Assembly (NCBI GenBank): GCA_030247855.1
Contig: JAPDRN010000106.1
Span: forward strand, 60,615 to 124,614
DNA length: 64,000 bases
Direction of reading: 5' to 3'
Origin: Knufia peltigerae
Lineage: Eukaryota; Ascomycota; Eurotiomycetes; Chaetothyriales; Trichomeriaceae
The translations under genes were made by a program, and so were the position numbers. Shown piece after piece: positions 31,317 through 42,447 of this stretch (position 1 is the first letter of the stretch; each line of letters opens with the position of its first letter). The notes below the pieces were generated by a model. It worked only from the letters and a program-made list of their open reading frames with translations. It did no database searches and was not told the origin of the DNA.

Positions 31317-33080
31317 ATGTCCGAGTCAGCCCCAGTGTTCGATATCCCCAAGGAATGCATAGCCGGGGTCGTGGTACGTCAACCAACTGAAGCAGACAGC
31401 CGTCATAACCCACGGCCTCACAACAACACCATGTATCACTGACACAAACCTCTTGACAGAAAAACGAAGGCCCCAATTTCCATATTGAGGTCGAGAAGGT
31501 GCCAGTGCCAGAGATCGGTACGCGCTCCCCCTTGACATTATTTTACCAAGATGCTGCCGATGTCTCCAGTACAACGTTGCTTTTGCTAAGCCGAGTCCCT
31601 TTGCTCTAGGTCCTCGAGATGTACTTGTCAAGCTCAATGCGACCGGTCTTTGTTTGAGCGACGTTCACTACATGCTCAATGACTGGGCCGTTCCTTCCAT
31701 GTCTTCTTTTGGCGTCAAGTGTGCCGGCCACGAAGGTGCCGGCGTCATTGTCAAGGTCGGTGAAGAGGTGACCGGCTTCAAGGTCGGTCAGCGTGCCGGC
31801 TTCAAGCCTATCCAAGATGTGTGCCATCAATGCGAGTATTGCAGGACCGGAAAGGACAATTATTGTCTCAAGGGTGTTCTCACTGGACTTCACTGTGACG
31901 GTATGTCTCTTTTGGCTTGAGCCAAGTCGATAAGAGAAGTGGTAAGTCGCTGATGTTCTTCCAGGATCGTACAAGCAATATGTCGTGTGCCCGGAGAGCT
32001 ACACCACGGTAAGCTGATCCTTTTCAAGAATTGACGAAGGGATGTTTGGCTAACTTTTTGATTTTCCCGCCAGCTGATACCTGATGTATGTTACGATGAA
32101 GGCTAAAAAGTCTTCTGTCTGGTTTGTCTCTATGTATGAACGAGAGTTGACAATATCGTCCAGGGTGTCTCGGATTACGTGGCAGGACCGGTCATGTGTT
32201 CGGCGTCCACGATCTATACTTCGATCAAAGAATCCGGTCTCCGGCCTGGACAGTGGGCCGTCTTCCCCGGCGGAGGTGGTGGTGTCGGTATTCAGGGTGT
32301 TCAACTCGCTTCTGCCATGGGCATACGACCGATCGTGGTAGATACCGGAGACGAACGCCGTAAATTGGCCATGAGCCTGGGCGCTGAACACTTTTTCGAC
32401 TTCAAGGAAGGTGACCCGGTGAAGCAAGTGCTTGAACTTACCGAAGGTGGTGCACATGGCGTGTTTGTGACTGGTGAGTTCAGTGCCTTTCCCAAGAAAC
32501 CATTATCAATCATGATCGGAAGTTTCGAGTATAGTCCGATGCTAACGAGAAGCTCAGCTGTACAATCGTACCCAATCGCACTCAACTACGTCGGCCACCG
32601 AGCTCTGGCCAAAGTCATGTGGTGAGTAGCCAGAGATCTGGCACGTTTGAAGGGTCACACACGCTAATCGCCTCCCTCAATATTTAGTATCGGTCTTCCT
32701 CCTGATGGAAAATATCATATCGACCTGAACCCTGGACAAATCGTCTTCAGAGGCCAGTCGGTGAGAGGTACCTTGGTCAGCTCATTGGCCGACATTGATG
32801 AGACACTGGACTTTGCCAAACGCGGTGAGTGATTTCTATCTGGCTAAAAGAGAGGGTGTTTATGGATGTGCACATATCTAACGTAACATGTTGTTTCATC
32901 CAGGAAAACTCCACCTCGAGCCTACGGTCGTTGGATTGAGTCAGTGGAACGAGTCAGTCCAGAAGCTCAAGAATGGTCAGGTTGCAGGGTAAGTCGATGC
33001 CAGGAAACTGGTTTGTCAAGAATATCGGAAATCACTGACGTGTGTGCAGACGAATTGTTGTCGACTTCAACTTGCCATGA
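31317..33080 (+). CDS. Zinc-dependent alcohol dehydrogenase (yeast ADH1-like)
   Basis: A 362-residue medium-chain dehydrogenase in ten exons: 31317-31373, 31460-31517, 31610-31900, 31965-32008, 32074-32085, 32164-32473, 32558-32621, 32688-32824, 32904-32988 and 33050-33080. The catalytic zinc ligands are in GLCLSDVHY and CAGHEGAG. The structural zinc is bound by CHQCEYCRTGKDNYC. The coenzyme loop is GGGGGVGIQG, and the C-terminus GRIVVDFNLP matches tetrameric fungal enzymes. It should interconvert ethanol or another primary alcohol and its aldehyde with NAD in the cytosol. Exon 5 is only 12 bases (LIPD); it is required to join YTT to GVSDYVAGP. With nine introns in about 1.8 kb it is the most intron-dense gene here. 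Confidence 0.92.
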
Positions 33081-35953
33081 AAGGATTTGTGGTGGCGACT
33101 GAGTAAGAAGTTGGGCTCGTCCATGAACGATCACGAGGCGGGAGGGACTCTCAAAATTATGTTCTCTGAGCTTCAAATTGATGTATGAATGATTGAGATA
33201 CAAAATCGAAGAATACTTCTCAAAAAGAAAAACTCCCACTCCATACCAGCGATAGATGTTAAGCACACCCACCTCTACACTACGCACAAGGCTATACTCA
33301 ACACTGGAGTGATCCACAATTGCCATTCGCCATAGAGATACCTTTGTAAGAGACACATGACTGAGTAAGTGATAAGTTTATCGTTATTACTGTCCTTATG
33401 AGTGTCTAGGTACTCATCATTCTCAATATCCCTTTATTTCACTAGGTACCTATCAAGACACGTGACCATCCCTGAATTAACATAGCCTTGCAATATTACG
33501 AGCTTCATTGTTCTTTGCGATCCTCGGCTTCGATGATGGCTATGTTAAACCTGAGGCTAGTATTAAGACTTAGCAGGTGGTGTGGCTTCAGTACGAAAAG
33601 TGCGGTTGCCGCCTACGAAGATGTCAAGGTTGGTGAGTGAGTTTCCACCTTTGGAATCTCCGTGTTTCTAATGAATTGCAGCGGTTTCCATTTTCCAAGT
33701 TCAAAGGCAAAAAGACGTATTTAATAACTTTTAGATGCCTAACAGATTGGATAACACAAAAGAGAGAGAGAGAGATATACATGTCTCCTTCCTTCCGCAC
33801 ATCGATAAGACTGAAAATGTGAAATTCCAAACTTGAGTCAGATCACAATTCCGAGTCTTTGTGAGAGTGTTTTTGTTCGTCTTCTATATTCAGAACGCTA
33901 CCTCTGTAGGTCCTCCTGCCTCTCGACTTGAGTCATGGAAGCACCACGCTCAGATGGACGAGATGCCCATATGTACGACCTGGAAGATCCGACCATTGTG
34001 CTCGGCGGCCTGGAACTCCTTCTCGCTGTGGCCGCTGTGGCCTATCCATTGATAAGTACTAGGTATAGCCTTGTATGTAATGCAGAGGTGGGTGTGCGCA
34101 ATTCCTACCGCCCAGCCTTACGGCATCAACAAGTTTCGTTTCCTACTGTACCTTCTGGGCAACATGTTCAAGCGTCTCTCTCTAATTCAATCGTATTCAT
34201 ATCAATAGCGGCGACTTTTTCGACATTGTTATGCATTTATGGGTACGATCACCACCAGTTGTACGGTTGGTCAATGGCCTGCCTCTTAAGTGCGGGATAA
34301 GGCTATCGACAACACCCCCAATCACTAGTCCGAGAAGTTTGGTACCGTACTCCATAGCAAGTCTAGTGTTGGCCAGCTATCAAGAAATGCAATCTGTTGG
34401 AGAGGTAACCTGGTGAACCCTGTGAAAGTGCATCCCTGTCGACTCCCAAAGGGCGGAGTCTTAGGAGCATCTTCGAGCCGCGCAGGCCGTAAATACGGAG
34501 TAGCTGTTGGACATTTAACTGTACAGTATCTTTCGCTTGCCAGGATGGACCACTTTTTGACCCCTTTGGGCTTTTACTTGAACGGAAAAGCGTCCGGGAT
34601 CAAGGGACCTGGACTCTCTTCAAAACATGAGCGAAACCCCGAAAGAACCGACTATCGTTACAAGTCCAGCGCCACTGACGCCTAAAAACAACCCCGACAA
34701 CCGACCTTGTTGCTCTAGCGGTTCGGTGTCGTTCGCTGGTTCCTGGCGGTACACAAGAGGCTGAAATGAGCCTCGTTCTGTGCTACTCCGTACCTATGGT
34801 AACGTTTTGACTGCGCAAAACACACTCTTAGGATTTCGTATAGATGATGCTCGTTGGTCACATTCTCAAGCCTCTATCACATTTCCCAAATTACCCTCAA
34901 ACGGTACGCGGAATATCAATTTGGACCAGTGAAATCTCTTCGTTGGTACTTTAAGTCCCTCGCAGCCATGCTGTACGACGACAACAAACTACATACTCCT
35001 CCTGCAAGGCCTTTACAGTAGTATCAGTCATGTGGTGCCTTTCTCTGGGCATGTTACCCTGAGAGAGCTTCCCCAGAAGACGTAATATGCAAGCGAGTTT
35101 GCTACGTTAGTCCCTGCTCCTGTACTGTAGCCTCATCCACACCTCTCCGCCCGGGCAATCAAGGGCAACTCTCCACCCCGTTGCGATTTGGCCCGTCTAA
35201 ATCGAAATTCATTTCCGTTGGCCTCCCATTTGTACCGTGCGTACAGTGGGCAGATCGGAGTTCCCATTCTCTGCAGAAGCTTTTCGCCCGTGAAATGAAA
35301 GACGATCGAAGAGAGCATGCGAGAATTTGACACTCACCGCTCATTCCCAAGGACAAGGACGAGTTCACCGCATGTCAAGGATGAAACGCTGGACTTCGGG
35401 ATTTTGTGTCAATGCCTCTCCTCGACTCCACCGGCCCCCTGGAACTTGCAGCAGACCTCTTTACACGTCTCCCGCGCTATCTCCGGAGTGCAGAACACTG
35501 GGGGATGGTTTTTGGATCCTAAAAAGAAAATCCGACCATAAAAAGAATAACCTAACTCATCGCTTCGTGATTTCGGTTTCCTGCAATCTCGCCTTGCAAT
35601 GTGAGATCGACTATGCTCTGTTCTCCGCCTTTCCTGTTGTGTCTAGTTGGAATCGGTTGCTCTCCCCATGCAGCAAGGATCCTCTCGATGGTCTGCCAGA
35701 TACCCTTGTCGGTGACCTACAATTATAGCAAAGATGTGGTATTTGTGGCTTGCCTCCCACCCACTTCGTGCATCTATGTAACCGAGGATGCCAGTCCACA
35801 ATTACGATCTGAATATCCACCCGGTCCAAGGATCTTCCCGTTCCCTTTGGACCTCTTTGAAGCATCTTCTGGCCACATGAGACGGACCCTGTTACTGTTA
35901 GAGTTCCAGGTGACAGCTGTCTCCGGCCTCTCCAGACTTTCTGCAAGAACTTC
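33081..35953. other. Gene-poor 2.9 kb region
   Basis: No recognisable gene. A GA dinucleotide run lies at about 33761-33774. Two copies of the recurrent 9-mer are at 34494-34502 and 34784-34792 (opposite orientations). A 121-codon plus-strand frame at 33935-34300 has two hydrophobic stretches but no family motif. The right end should hold the promoter of the Ser-rich protein gene. Confidence 0.5.
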
Positions 35954-37573
35954 TTGAAAGAGTTCTTTGCACCTCGTATAATGGCTTTTTTGCATGATGC
36001 AGCCACCACGTCTTCCACTCACCTATCGTCGCCTCCTTCACAAACGCAGACTACAGGCACAATGGAACAAGCGTTGAAAGCGAGGACAATGACTGCGGCC
36101 TCTGTGCGGCAACGGAACACCCAACAGCGCCTGCAGTTGAATGCTCTGGAACAAGAAGGACCCACGAAGAACAACAGACAAAATACCAGATATAAACTTA
36201 GTTTGACGAACGACCTGGAAGATTCGGAAGCCTCTTCGGCAGACGACATGGCCACAGACAGAGAACGCTTTGAACGAGAGTCCTCGGTCGAAACACCTTC
36301 AGAATGCAGTGTCTTGACGCCTGACGAGCCTCGACAAGACAGAGCGACCTTTGGTCGACCCAGCATCTATGAACCTTCCACCGACACTCCTCTCAAGCTC
36401 GAAATACCAGAGCATGAAGACGTCATGCAGATAGCCATGGAAGGAACTCGGATTGTGGTTCCTCCTTCACCACAACCAGTCCTCGAGGCGTCCCTGGCGT
36501 CGTGGTCCGACTTCAGATATGATCGCTACTCGATGGTGTTGAGCTCCTCTCCGGTATCGTCCGAGGTCCACACCCCAGACCCGGAAGGCGACGAAACATT
36601 CTCACCCATCGAGACGGCGACCCCGGTCTCTTACCGACAGCCACGAGCACGACCGTCACTGATATCGATCGTCAGTAGTCCTCACCGGGGCAAGCGAAGA
36701 AACACATCGGCACAGAGTCCTCTGTCCCAGGAGGTTTTCCAGCCGCCTAAACGACCAGCGAGACGGACATCGTCAAGTTCGTCTCTCAACGGATACCCCG
36801 CCGCCGAAGCCACTCTGTTTGAAATTCCTGATCTTCCGGCCAACGCAATCGAGATGATTGCTTCAGCGAGCCAGGACTCTCTGCTGCTTCCCTCATTCCC
36901 GTCGAACGAGGTGAAAGCGCCAAGTTTGCGAAAGTCGAGCGTCCCTCGTTTACCCTCGGCGCTCAACCACTCCCGAGTGAGTAGCATCAAAACCCTAATC
37001 AAAACACCCACGTCTGCAACGCACGCAAGAGCAATCTCCGGCGCCTCCAGCCATTATAGCCGACCTTCAACAGCCAGCATGTCTGGAGTAGTAGAGGCGA
37101 CCCCGGCACTGAAGAAGCTGGCTTCTGCAGGCACAATATCACGCGCCTCCGCCATGCTACGGCGTCCTTCGACAGCGATGAGCACGTCGAGTACAGACAG
37201 TCATAGCCATGGAGTCATAACGGCGTTACCATCTGTCCCTCGGTCTACCGCTGCCGACGAGGACGATAATAATCCTGACAACACACGGTCCATGCAACGA
37301 AAAAAGTCTTTCTCCAACCTGAGACGCCGGAGTGAAAGCATCCATCAGGCCATCAAGGGGTTCGGCAAAATCAGCACCAAGCAACAAGACATCCCCGTGA
37401 TGCCGAGCTTGTCAACTCCATACCATCCAGACCTTTCCGGGTCTCCTGCGCCACCTCTTCCATCGCCGAGGACAACTGGCAAGAGTAGTGGTGTGCGCAC
37501 GCCTTCGTTCATGTCGACTTTCTCCCGGGGCAGCAATGGCGGTGGCATCGGCCTGGGATTGCGTAACATCTGA
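35954..37573 (+). CDS. Ser/Pro-rich disordered protein of unknown function
   Basis: An intronless frame of up to 539 residues. Likely starts are 35954, Met10 (35981) or the Met at 36062 (MEQALKARTM), which opens the better-looking polar sequence. I do not recognise a folded domain. Composition is rich in Ser, Pro, Thr and Arg, with repeated basic-Ser motifs such as RRPST, RKKSF and LRRRSES that fit basophilic kinase sites, and PPSP/LPSP motifs fitting proline-directed kinases. The tail is Gly-rich (GSNGGGIGLGLRNI). There is no signal peptide or membrane segment. Coding status is supported by length, by the absence of stops and by the strongly biased composition. The role cannot be given. Confidence 0.75.
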   Translation: MKEFFAPRIMAFLHDAATTSSTHLSSPPSQTQTTGTMEQALKARTMTAASVRQRNTQQRLQLNALEQEGPTKNNRQNTRYKLSLTNDLEDSEASSADDMATDRERFERESSVETPSECSVLTPDEPRQDRATFGRPSIYEPSTDTPLKLEIPEHEDVMQIAMEGTRIVVPPSPQPVLEASLASWSDFRYDRYSMVLSSSPVSSEVHTPDPEGDETFSPIETATPVSYRQPRARPSLISIVSSPHRGKRRNTSAQSPLSQEVFQPPKRPARRTSSSSSLNGYPAAEATLFEIPDLPANAIEMIASASQDSLLLPSFPSNEVKAPSLRKSSVPRLPSALNHSRVSSIKTLIKTPTSATHARAISGASSHYSRPSTASMSGVVEATPALKKLASAGTISRASAMLRRPSTAMSTSSTDSHSHGVITALPSVPRSTAADEDDNNPDNTRSMQRKKSFSNLRRRSESIHQAIKGFGKISTKQQDIPVMPSLSTPYHPDLSGSPAPPLPSPRTTGKSSGVRTPSFMSTFSRGSNGGGIGLGLRNI

Positions 37574-38535
37574 GAATGACTCGCTGATGTTTGGAATTTC
37601 TGAGATGCAGGCTTGAGTTGTTGGTGGACACACAGAGAGGAGAAGTCACGGACAAGACGACAGTATTGAAAGACCTCAAAACCTCCAGAGAGAAGAAAAA
37701 GGTATCACGAGAGAGCATGAAATGGTTTAACCATTCCTCTCTCCAAACGACTTGATGATTGTGTCAGCATTGAATTGATTTGGGCAAGTGAGCGTTCTTA
37801 TGTTTATTGATACCATGTACAAAAAAGAAACCGAAGCAGAAGCGATAGTCGGGAACAAGGCTGTGGATGCTGAACATCAGACAACCACAGTATAATATCA
37901 TCACATTCAGCATTTTCTCTCACAAAAACTTAGCGCAAGTCACCGTCTCGTCCTGCATTCGTCCTGCATCATGCACACAAATCCATCTAGAATCACGTGT
38001 CTATTTTCTTCCAGCCGCAAAGGATTATATATAGGCTAGTCTGTATCCCGGTGGCCGCGCTACCTTTTTTTCAGTAAGACAGGCGTCTGAAGACCCCAAA
38101 TCGGAGAGCTTTGGGTTCTCTTGTTCCCCATTTCTGTACAGATCCAGTTGCAAGAGGTTCGTACGGATATTTCGCGTCAACTTTGCGACTTCTGATCCAG
38201 ATCGCAAGGCCAGGGACCTCTCAAGTGAACGGAAAAGGGCCGCCGCTGGCTGCAGTGTACGCGAGTACGAATACGCTTCGTACAATGACCGTACTTTTTC
38301 AACATCGGCCCCCACAATTGTTTGTACGCAGAGAGAACGTTTACTGGCTCTGGCGCATCTCCCCCTTCCGTCCGGGAACGAACGCCCTTCTCCAGGGATT
38401 GGATTTTTGTGTGTCTGATGCAACATACATAGTTGAGTGTAAGTTTCCGGGCCATCTCTCACTCTCCCTTCTTCGTTCTCTCCCACAAACGAGAAGGAAT
38501 GCCAGGGGGTTTGTCAAGACAGTAGCAGCGACGTC
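37574..38535. promoter_or_regulatory. Upstream region of the MCT-type transporter gene
   Basis: This 962-base spacer contains the 3' flank of the Ser-rich gene and the promoter of the transporter. Several GAGTACG/CGTAC words occur at 38269-38335. No gene is recognised. Confidence 0.45.
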
Positions 38536-40006
38536 ATGATAGTAACAGAAAAGCAGCAGCGGGATCAAGATGACACCGACGATTTTGCCCAAGAAAAAGT
38601 CGACGACGACCAGCAGTTTATCAGTAGCCCAGGTAATAAAACTCCGGTTGGTGTGACCGGGGCAGAAGCCATACCGACCCAACCGAAACCAGACGATGTT
38701 CCAGACGGTGGTACTTTGGCTTGGTTACAAGTTGCTGGATCCTGGCTGTTGTTCTTTAATTCCTGGTGAGTTATTCCTGTACTTGCTCTCAAGATTTGCT
38801 TAGCAAAATACCTTCGTTTGTGGATGTTCGTTCTCTTCCTCACTGACCGACCGACTGACACACGTACGTCTCTGCAGGGGCATCATCAACACGTTCGGTG
38901 TATACCAAACATACTATGAAACAATCGGTTATCCTAATCTGTCACCGGACACGATCGCATGGATCGGTTCGACCCAATCCTTTTTGATTCTGTTGGTGGG
39001 AGTCATCGCGGGCCCATTGTACGACATGGGCCTCTTTCGAGCGCTGGTCGTCACGGGCGCCACATGTATCGTGCTGGGTTGGATGTTTACCAGTCTCTGC
39101 ACGGCATATTGGCAGATCATGTTGTCGCAGGCGGTGCTGATCGGCGTCGGCACTGGTTTCCTGTATATCCCATCGCTGGCACTCTTACCGCGATACTTTT
39201 CGAGAAAAAGGGCTCTCGCGACGGGAATCGTGACATCCGGTAGCAGTCTCGGTGGGACTCTGTACCCGATCATTTTCCAACAGCTTCAACCCAAGATCGG
39301 GTTCGGCTGGGCGACGCGGGTCATCGGGTTCATCAGCCTCGGGACGTGTCTGTTCGCCATCACCGTCTTGCGTCCCCGAGGAGGGTCAACCACGAGACGG
39401 TCCCTGCTCGACCTCCACGCCTTCACCGAGATTCCGTACGTGTTTTACTGTGGCGCGATCATGGCGAGTTATTTCGGGTACTTTGAACCCGTCTTTTACA
39501 TACAGTCTTACGCTTTGAGCCACGGGGTTCAACACGGCACGCTGGCTCTGTATCTCGCCGCCATCCTCAACGCGGCTTCGATTCCCGGTCGAATCACGCC
39601 GTCTTACTTTGCCGGGAGAATCGGACCCGTAAACACCATGTTGATATTCACGACGAGCTGCGCCCTGGTGACCTTTTGTTGGATCGCCGTCCACGGTGCC
39701 GCGGGGAATGTGGTGTTTGCGGTGGCTTGGGGTTTCACGTCGGGTGGGATCATATCGATGCCCGCCGTCATCCTGGCGTCCATCACCACAGATATGAGCA
39801 GGTTCGGCACACGGATGGGCATGTCGTCCGTACTGAACTCCATCGCGTCCTTGTGTGGGAGTCCAATCGCCGGGGCCATCCTGAAGCACACGGGTAGTTA
39901 CTTGGGAGTCCAACTCTTCTCCGCCCTCGCACTCGCAACGACCGTGGGATTCTTGCTGTGCTTGAGGCTTTGCCGGAGTGGATGGAAATTTGCTGTCAAA
40001 ACGTAA
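38536..40006 (+). CDS. Monocarboxylate-transporter-like MFS permease
   Basis: A 452-residue protein from exons 38536-38765 and 38878-40006 (112-base intron). The N-terminal 58 residues are acidic and cytosolic. The MCT hallmark is PDGGTLAWLQVAGSWLLFFN, then WGIINTFGVYQTYYE across the splice. About twelve hydrophobic helices follow, with GTGFLYIPSLALLPRYFSRKR (loop 4-5 region) and RFGTRMGMSSVLNSIASLCGSP in the second half. Fungal members mostly carry carboxylates, riboflavin or unknown metabolites across the plasma membrane. No enzyme gene next to it suggests a substrate. Confidence 0.88.
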
Positions 40007-40287
40007 AAACTGCATCCACTTCAACTTGTATAGCACTGTACATGAGAGAAAACATAGAGATGGATTTACTCCATACATAAATGGGATAATACTGTGCCAA
40101 AATCCAGCCCTCCGTCAAGCTCAGCCTCGTCATCTGTTGTAAAAGCAGCGATCAATTATTTCTCCGCGTTTCCTGACGATCGCGTCGTTTTGGATCATGT
40201 ACGTAGCGACTTAGGGAGTACATTACACAATGACTTCTTCTCTGCGTCGTCGCACAGTATTGTAATCAATGCTGCCACCACAGAGAG

Positions 40288-42066
40288 ATGCCACCTCAAA
40301 GTAGAGGCTCCTCGCCCGAACCAGCCCCGGGGCGGTCGCGTTCTGTGTCGAAATCCGAATCCCTCCTCCCACCCACTCTCCGTCCGTTTCTTGACAACCT
40401 ACCTTCTCCGACTCTTTTGATCCCTGCTGACCAGCGCACGCCGACGGAATCTCGTATGGTGGTCATACCTGATCGAGATACGGAGACACCGACCCCGACT
40501 CCTCGGTCAGTGAGGACACGTCGTGCTGCCACCACCGCCTTTGAACTGGGCGGTGACGAAGAAAGAGATGATGGATTGGAAGAAGACGGGGATTCTTTAT
40601 TACACCACTACCCCGGAGAAGATGACGGCGACGACTACGGCGACGAAGTGGCCGGCGTGACGTTGGACGACGATGATTTCGAATCGCACTATTCGAGACA
40701 AGAATCTCCAGAGTCGGAAGAAGACGAAGAAGATGTGTCCGCGGAGGAGGACGAGGACGAGGATGAGGACAGGACGGAAGAAGTAGAAGAAGAAGACTTC
40801 AATGAAGAAGAGTACCAGAACGGTTCGACGACCATCTCGGTTCGAAGAAGAGGTCAACAGTTCCCGACGTCGTCGTCAGCCCGACAGGCAGCACCAGGTT
40901 CTCTGTCCCGAGTTCATTCTCTACCAGTACGACCGCCTCCGTCGCAATCATCAAACCATCCGGATGGCGGCAACCATGCATCGAGCACCGGAAGTGGTCT
41001 ACATACTTCCCAGTCAACCACTTCTCTCCCGCCCGCACCTCCCCCGCCACTATATCCACCATTCTACAATCGACCACCGACACCATTACCCCCGTCACCT
41101 AGTTTGACGTCCCTTCTCCGTCCACCCTCACTGCTGAACCGCTCGACGACGTCCACTCGACCGACCACGCCGGAAGATTCTGACGCCGAAACACCAAACG
41201 ACACCGAAGCGGCCGTCGCACAATCCGCCAGGCGGGCTCACCCTTTACCACCCACGTCCCCCAAGGTGCCGACTTACGAGTACTATGGGTTTGTCTTGTA
41301 CCTGGCGTCGACGATTGCGTTCCTGATGTACATCTTATGGTCGTACCTACCTTCACCCTTTCTCCACGCCATGGGAGTCACTTACTACCCCAACCGTTGG
41401 TGGTCACTGGCCATCCCTGCCTGGATCGTCATGCTTTTGATCTTCATCTACGCCGCCTTACTCAGTTACAACGTCGAATACTTGACCCTCCCGTTGGACA
41501 GCCTGGAATGTATGGTCGACGATGCCGCCAACGTGGCCATTCTCGACGAGAGAAATGGGCGCGTGAGGCATGGAGGTAGCAAACGGTTGGTCAAAGAGAT
41601 GGAACAACGAGCGGCACTGGAACAACTTCAACTCCAACGACAAAAAGGCAAAACAAATAACAACAGTAATAGGAGGTTCTCCAAAAGTAAAGAAAAGGAG
41701 AAGAAAAAGCGACCTTCGCTCCGCAATAACAACAATGTTTATCCGTCTTTCCCTTTCCACGAGAACGGCACGGCAATGTCAAATGGAACTGCTCGTGCCT
41801 CTTCTTCCTACCATGAACAACCCTTGACGACTGCAGCGGCGGCGTATCAACAGCAAAACACTGCCAACCGGTCTCTCTATTTGGCCGGCGGAAACGACGG
41901 CGGCAGCGGCAGCAACAACAACAACAGTATTCAGGGCCAGTACGGCGCGCTGCGAACAAATTCTCACCCTGATCCTGAACCTAATTGGAAAATGATTTGG
42001 AACGAAGGCACGGACGCCGTAATGGACGTTCCGATCGGTGGTGTCTGTGAAGTCTTGTATGGTTGA
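40288..42066 (+). CDS. GPI19: GPI-GlcNAc transferase subunit PIG-P/Gpi19, with long disordered extension
   Basis: A 592-residue intronless gene. The conserved PIG-P core lies at about 332-422: EYYGFVLYLASTIAFLMYIL, then a loop with YYPNRWW, then WIVMLLIFIYAALLSYNVEY, with TLPLDSLECMVDDAA after it. The last residues, IPIGGV-like VPIGGVCEVLYG, are also typical of the family. Together these give a small two-helix ER membrane subunit of the enzyme that makes GlcNAc-phosphatidylinositol, the first step of GPI-anchor synthesis. The first 330 residues are unusual: Ser/Pro-rich with a very acidic stretch (about 90-185), and the region after 430 is Lys/Gln/Asn-rich. These parts look disordered. It follows the transporter gene after 281 bases and converges on the coiled-coil gene. 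Confidence 0.9.
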   Translation: MPPQSRGSSPEPAPGRSRSVSKSESLLPPTLRPFLDNLPSPTLLIPADQRTPTESRMVVIPDRDTETPTPTPRSVRTRRAATTAFELGGDEERDDGLEEDGDSLLHHYPGEDDGDDYGDEVAGVTLDDDDFESHYSRQESPESEEDEEDVSAEEDEDEDEDRTEEVEEEDFNEEEYQNGSTTISVRRRGQQFPTSSSARQAAPGSLSRVHSLPVRPPPSQSSNHPDGGNHASSTGSGLHTSQSTTSLPPAPPPPLYPPFYNRPPTPLPPSPSLTSLLRPPSLLNRSTTSTRPTTPEDSDAETPNDTEAAVAQSARRAHPLPPTSPKVPTYEYYGFVLYLASTIAFLMYILWSYLPSPFLHAMGVTYYPNRWWSLAIPAWIVMLLIFIYAALLSYNVEYLTLPLDSLECMVDDAANVAILDERNGRVRHGGSKRLVKEMEQRAALEQLQLQRQKGKTNNNSNRRFSKSKEKEKKKRPSLRNNNNVYPSFPFHENGTAMSNGTARASSSYHEQPLTTAAAAYQQQNTANRSLYLAGGNDGGSGSNNNNSIQGQYGALRTNSHPDPEPNWKMIWNEGTDAVMDVPIGGVCEVLYG

Positions 42067-42447
42067 AAACAACCTTTCGTACAGAGAGTACGGGGGTACG
42101 GGGTCCAACCATACACAGAAGGAAAGATCTATAGCTGCAATAATTCATCTATTACATGCCCCTGGTTCTACTTAGGTACGCAGTACTCCGTAGAGAATTG
42201 TGACTTTTCTGCCATGACTTTACCATTTTATATATCTACGGTATGTACCTAGGTAACTATCGACATTGAAAAATCTAGCAAGCGGAATGGATACGGAGGA
42301 CTTGGTATAACTGAATCTGCATTCGATTAAAGCACCAGTTTAAAAAACGCTCAGTTCGCTTGCTCGCAACCACAACCAAACGATGCTCCATTTCGTAAGT
42401 CTGTCCAGATATGAGAGGGTTGTCGTCAAGTATTCAACAAGATACTT
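42067..42447. other. Convergent intergenic region
   Basis: This 381-base 3'-3' spacer contains TACTCCGTA at 42184-42192 and a TACCTAGGTA palindrome at 42246-42255. It is otherwise AT-rich with no gene. Confidence 0.55.

Noticed and set aside
33935..34300. 121-codon plus-strand frame with two hydrophobic stretches
   Set aside because: There is no family motif and no compositional or splice support; the length is within chance for this DNA.
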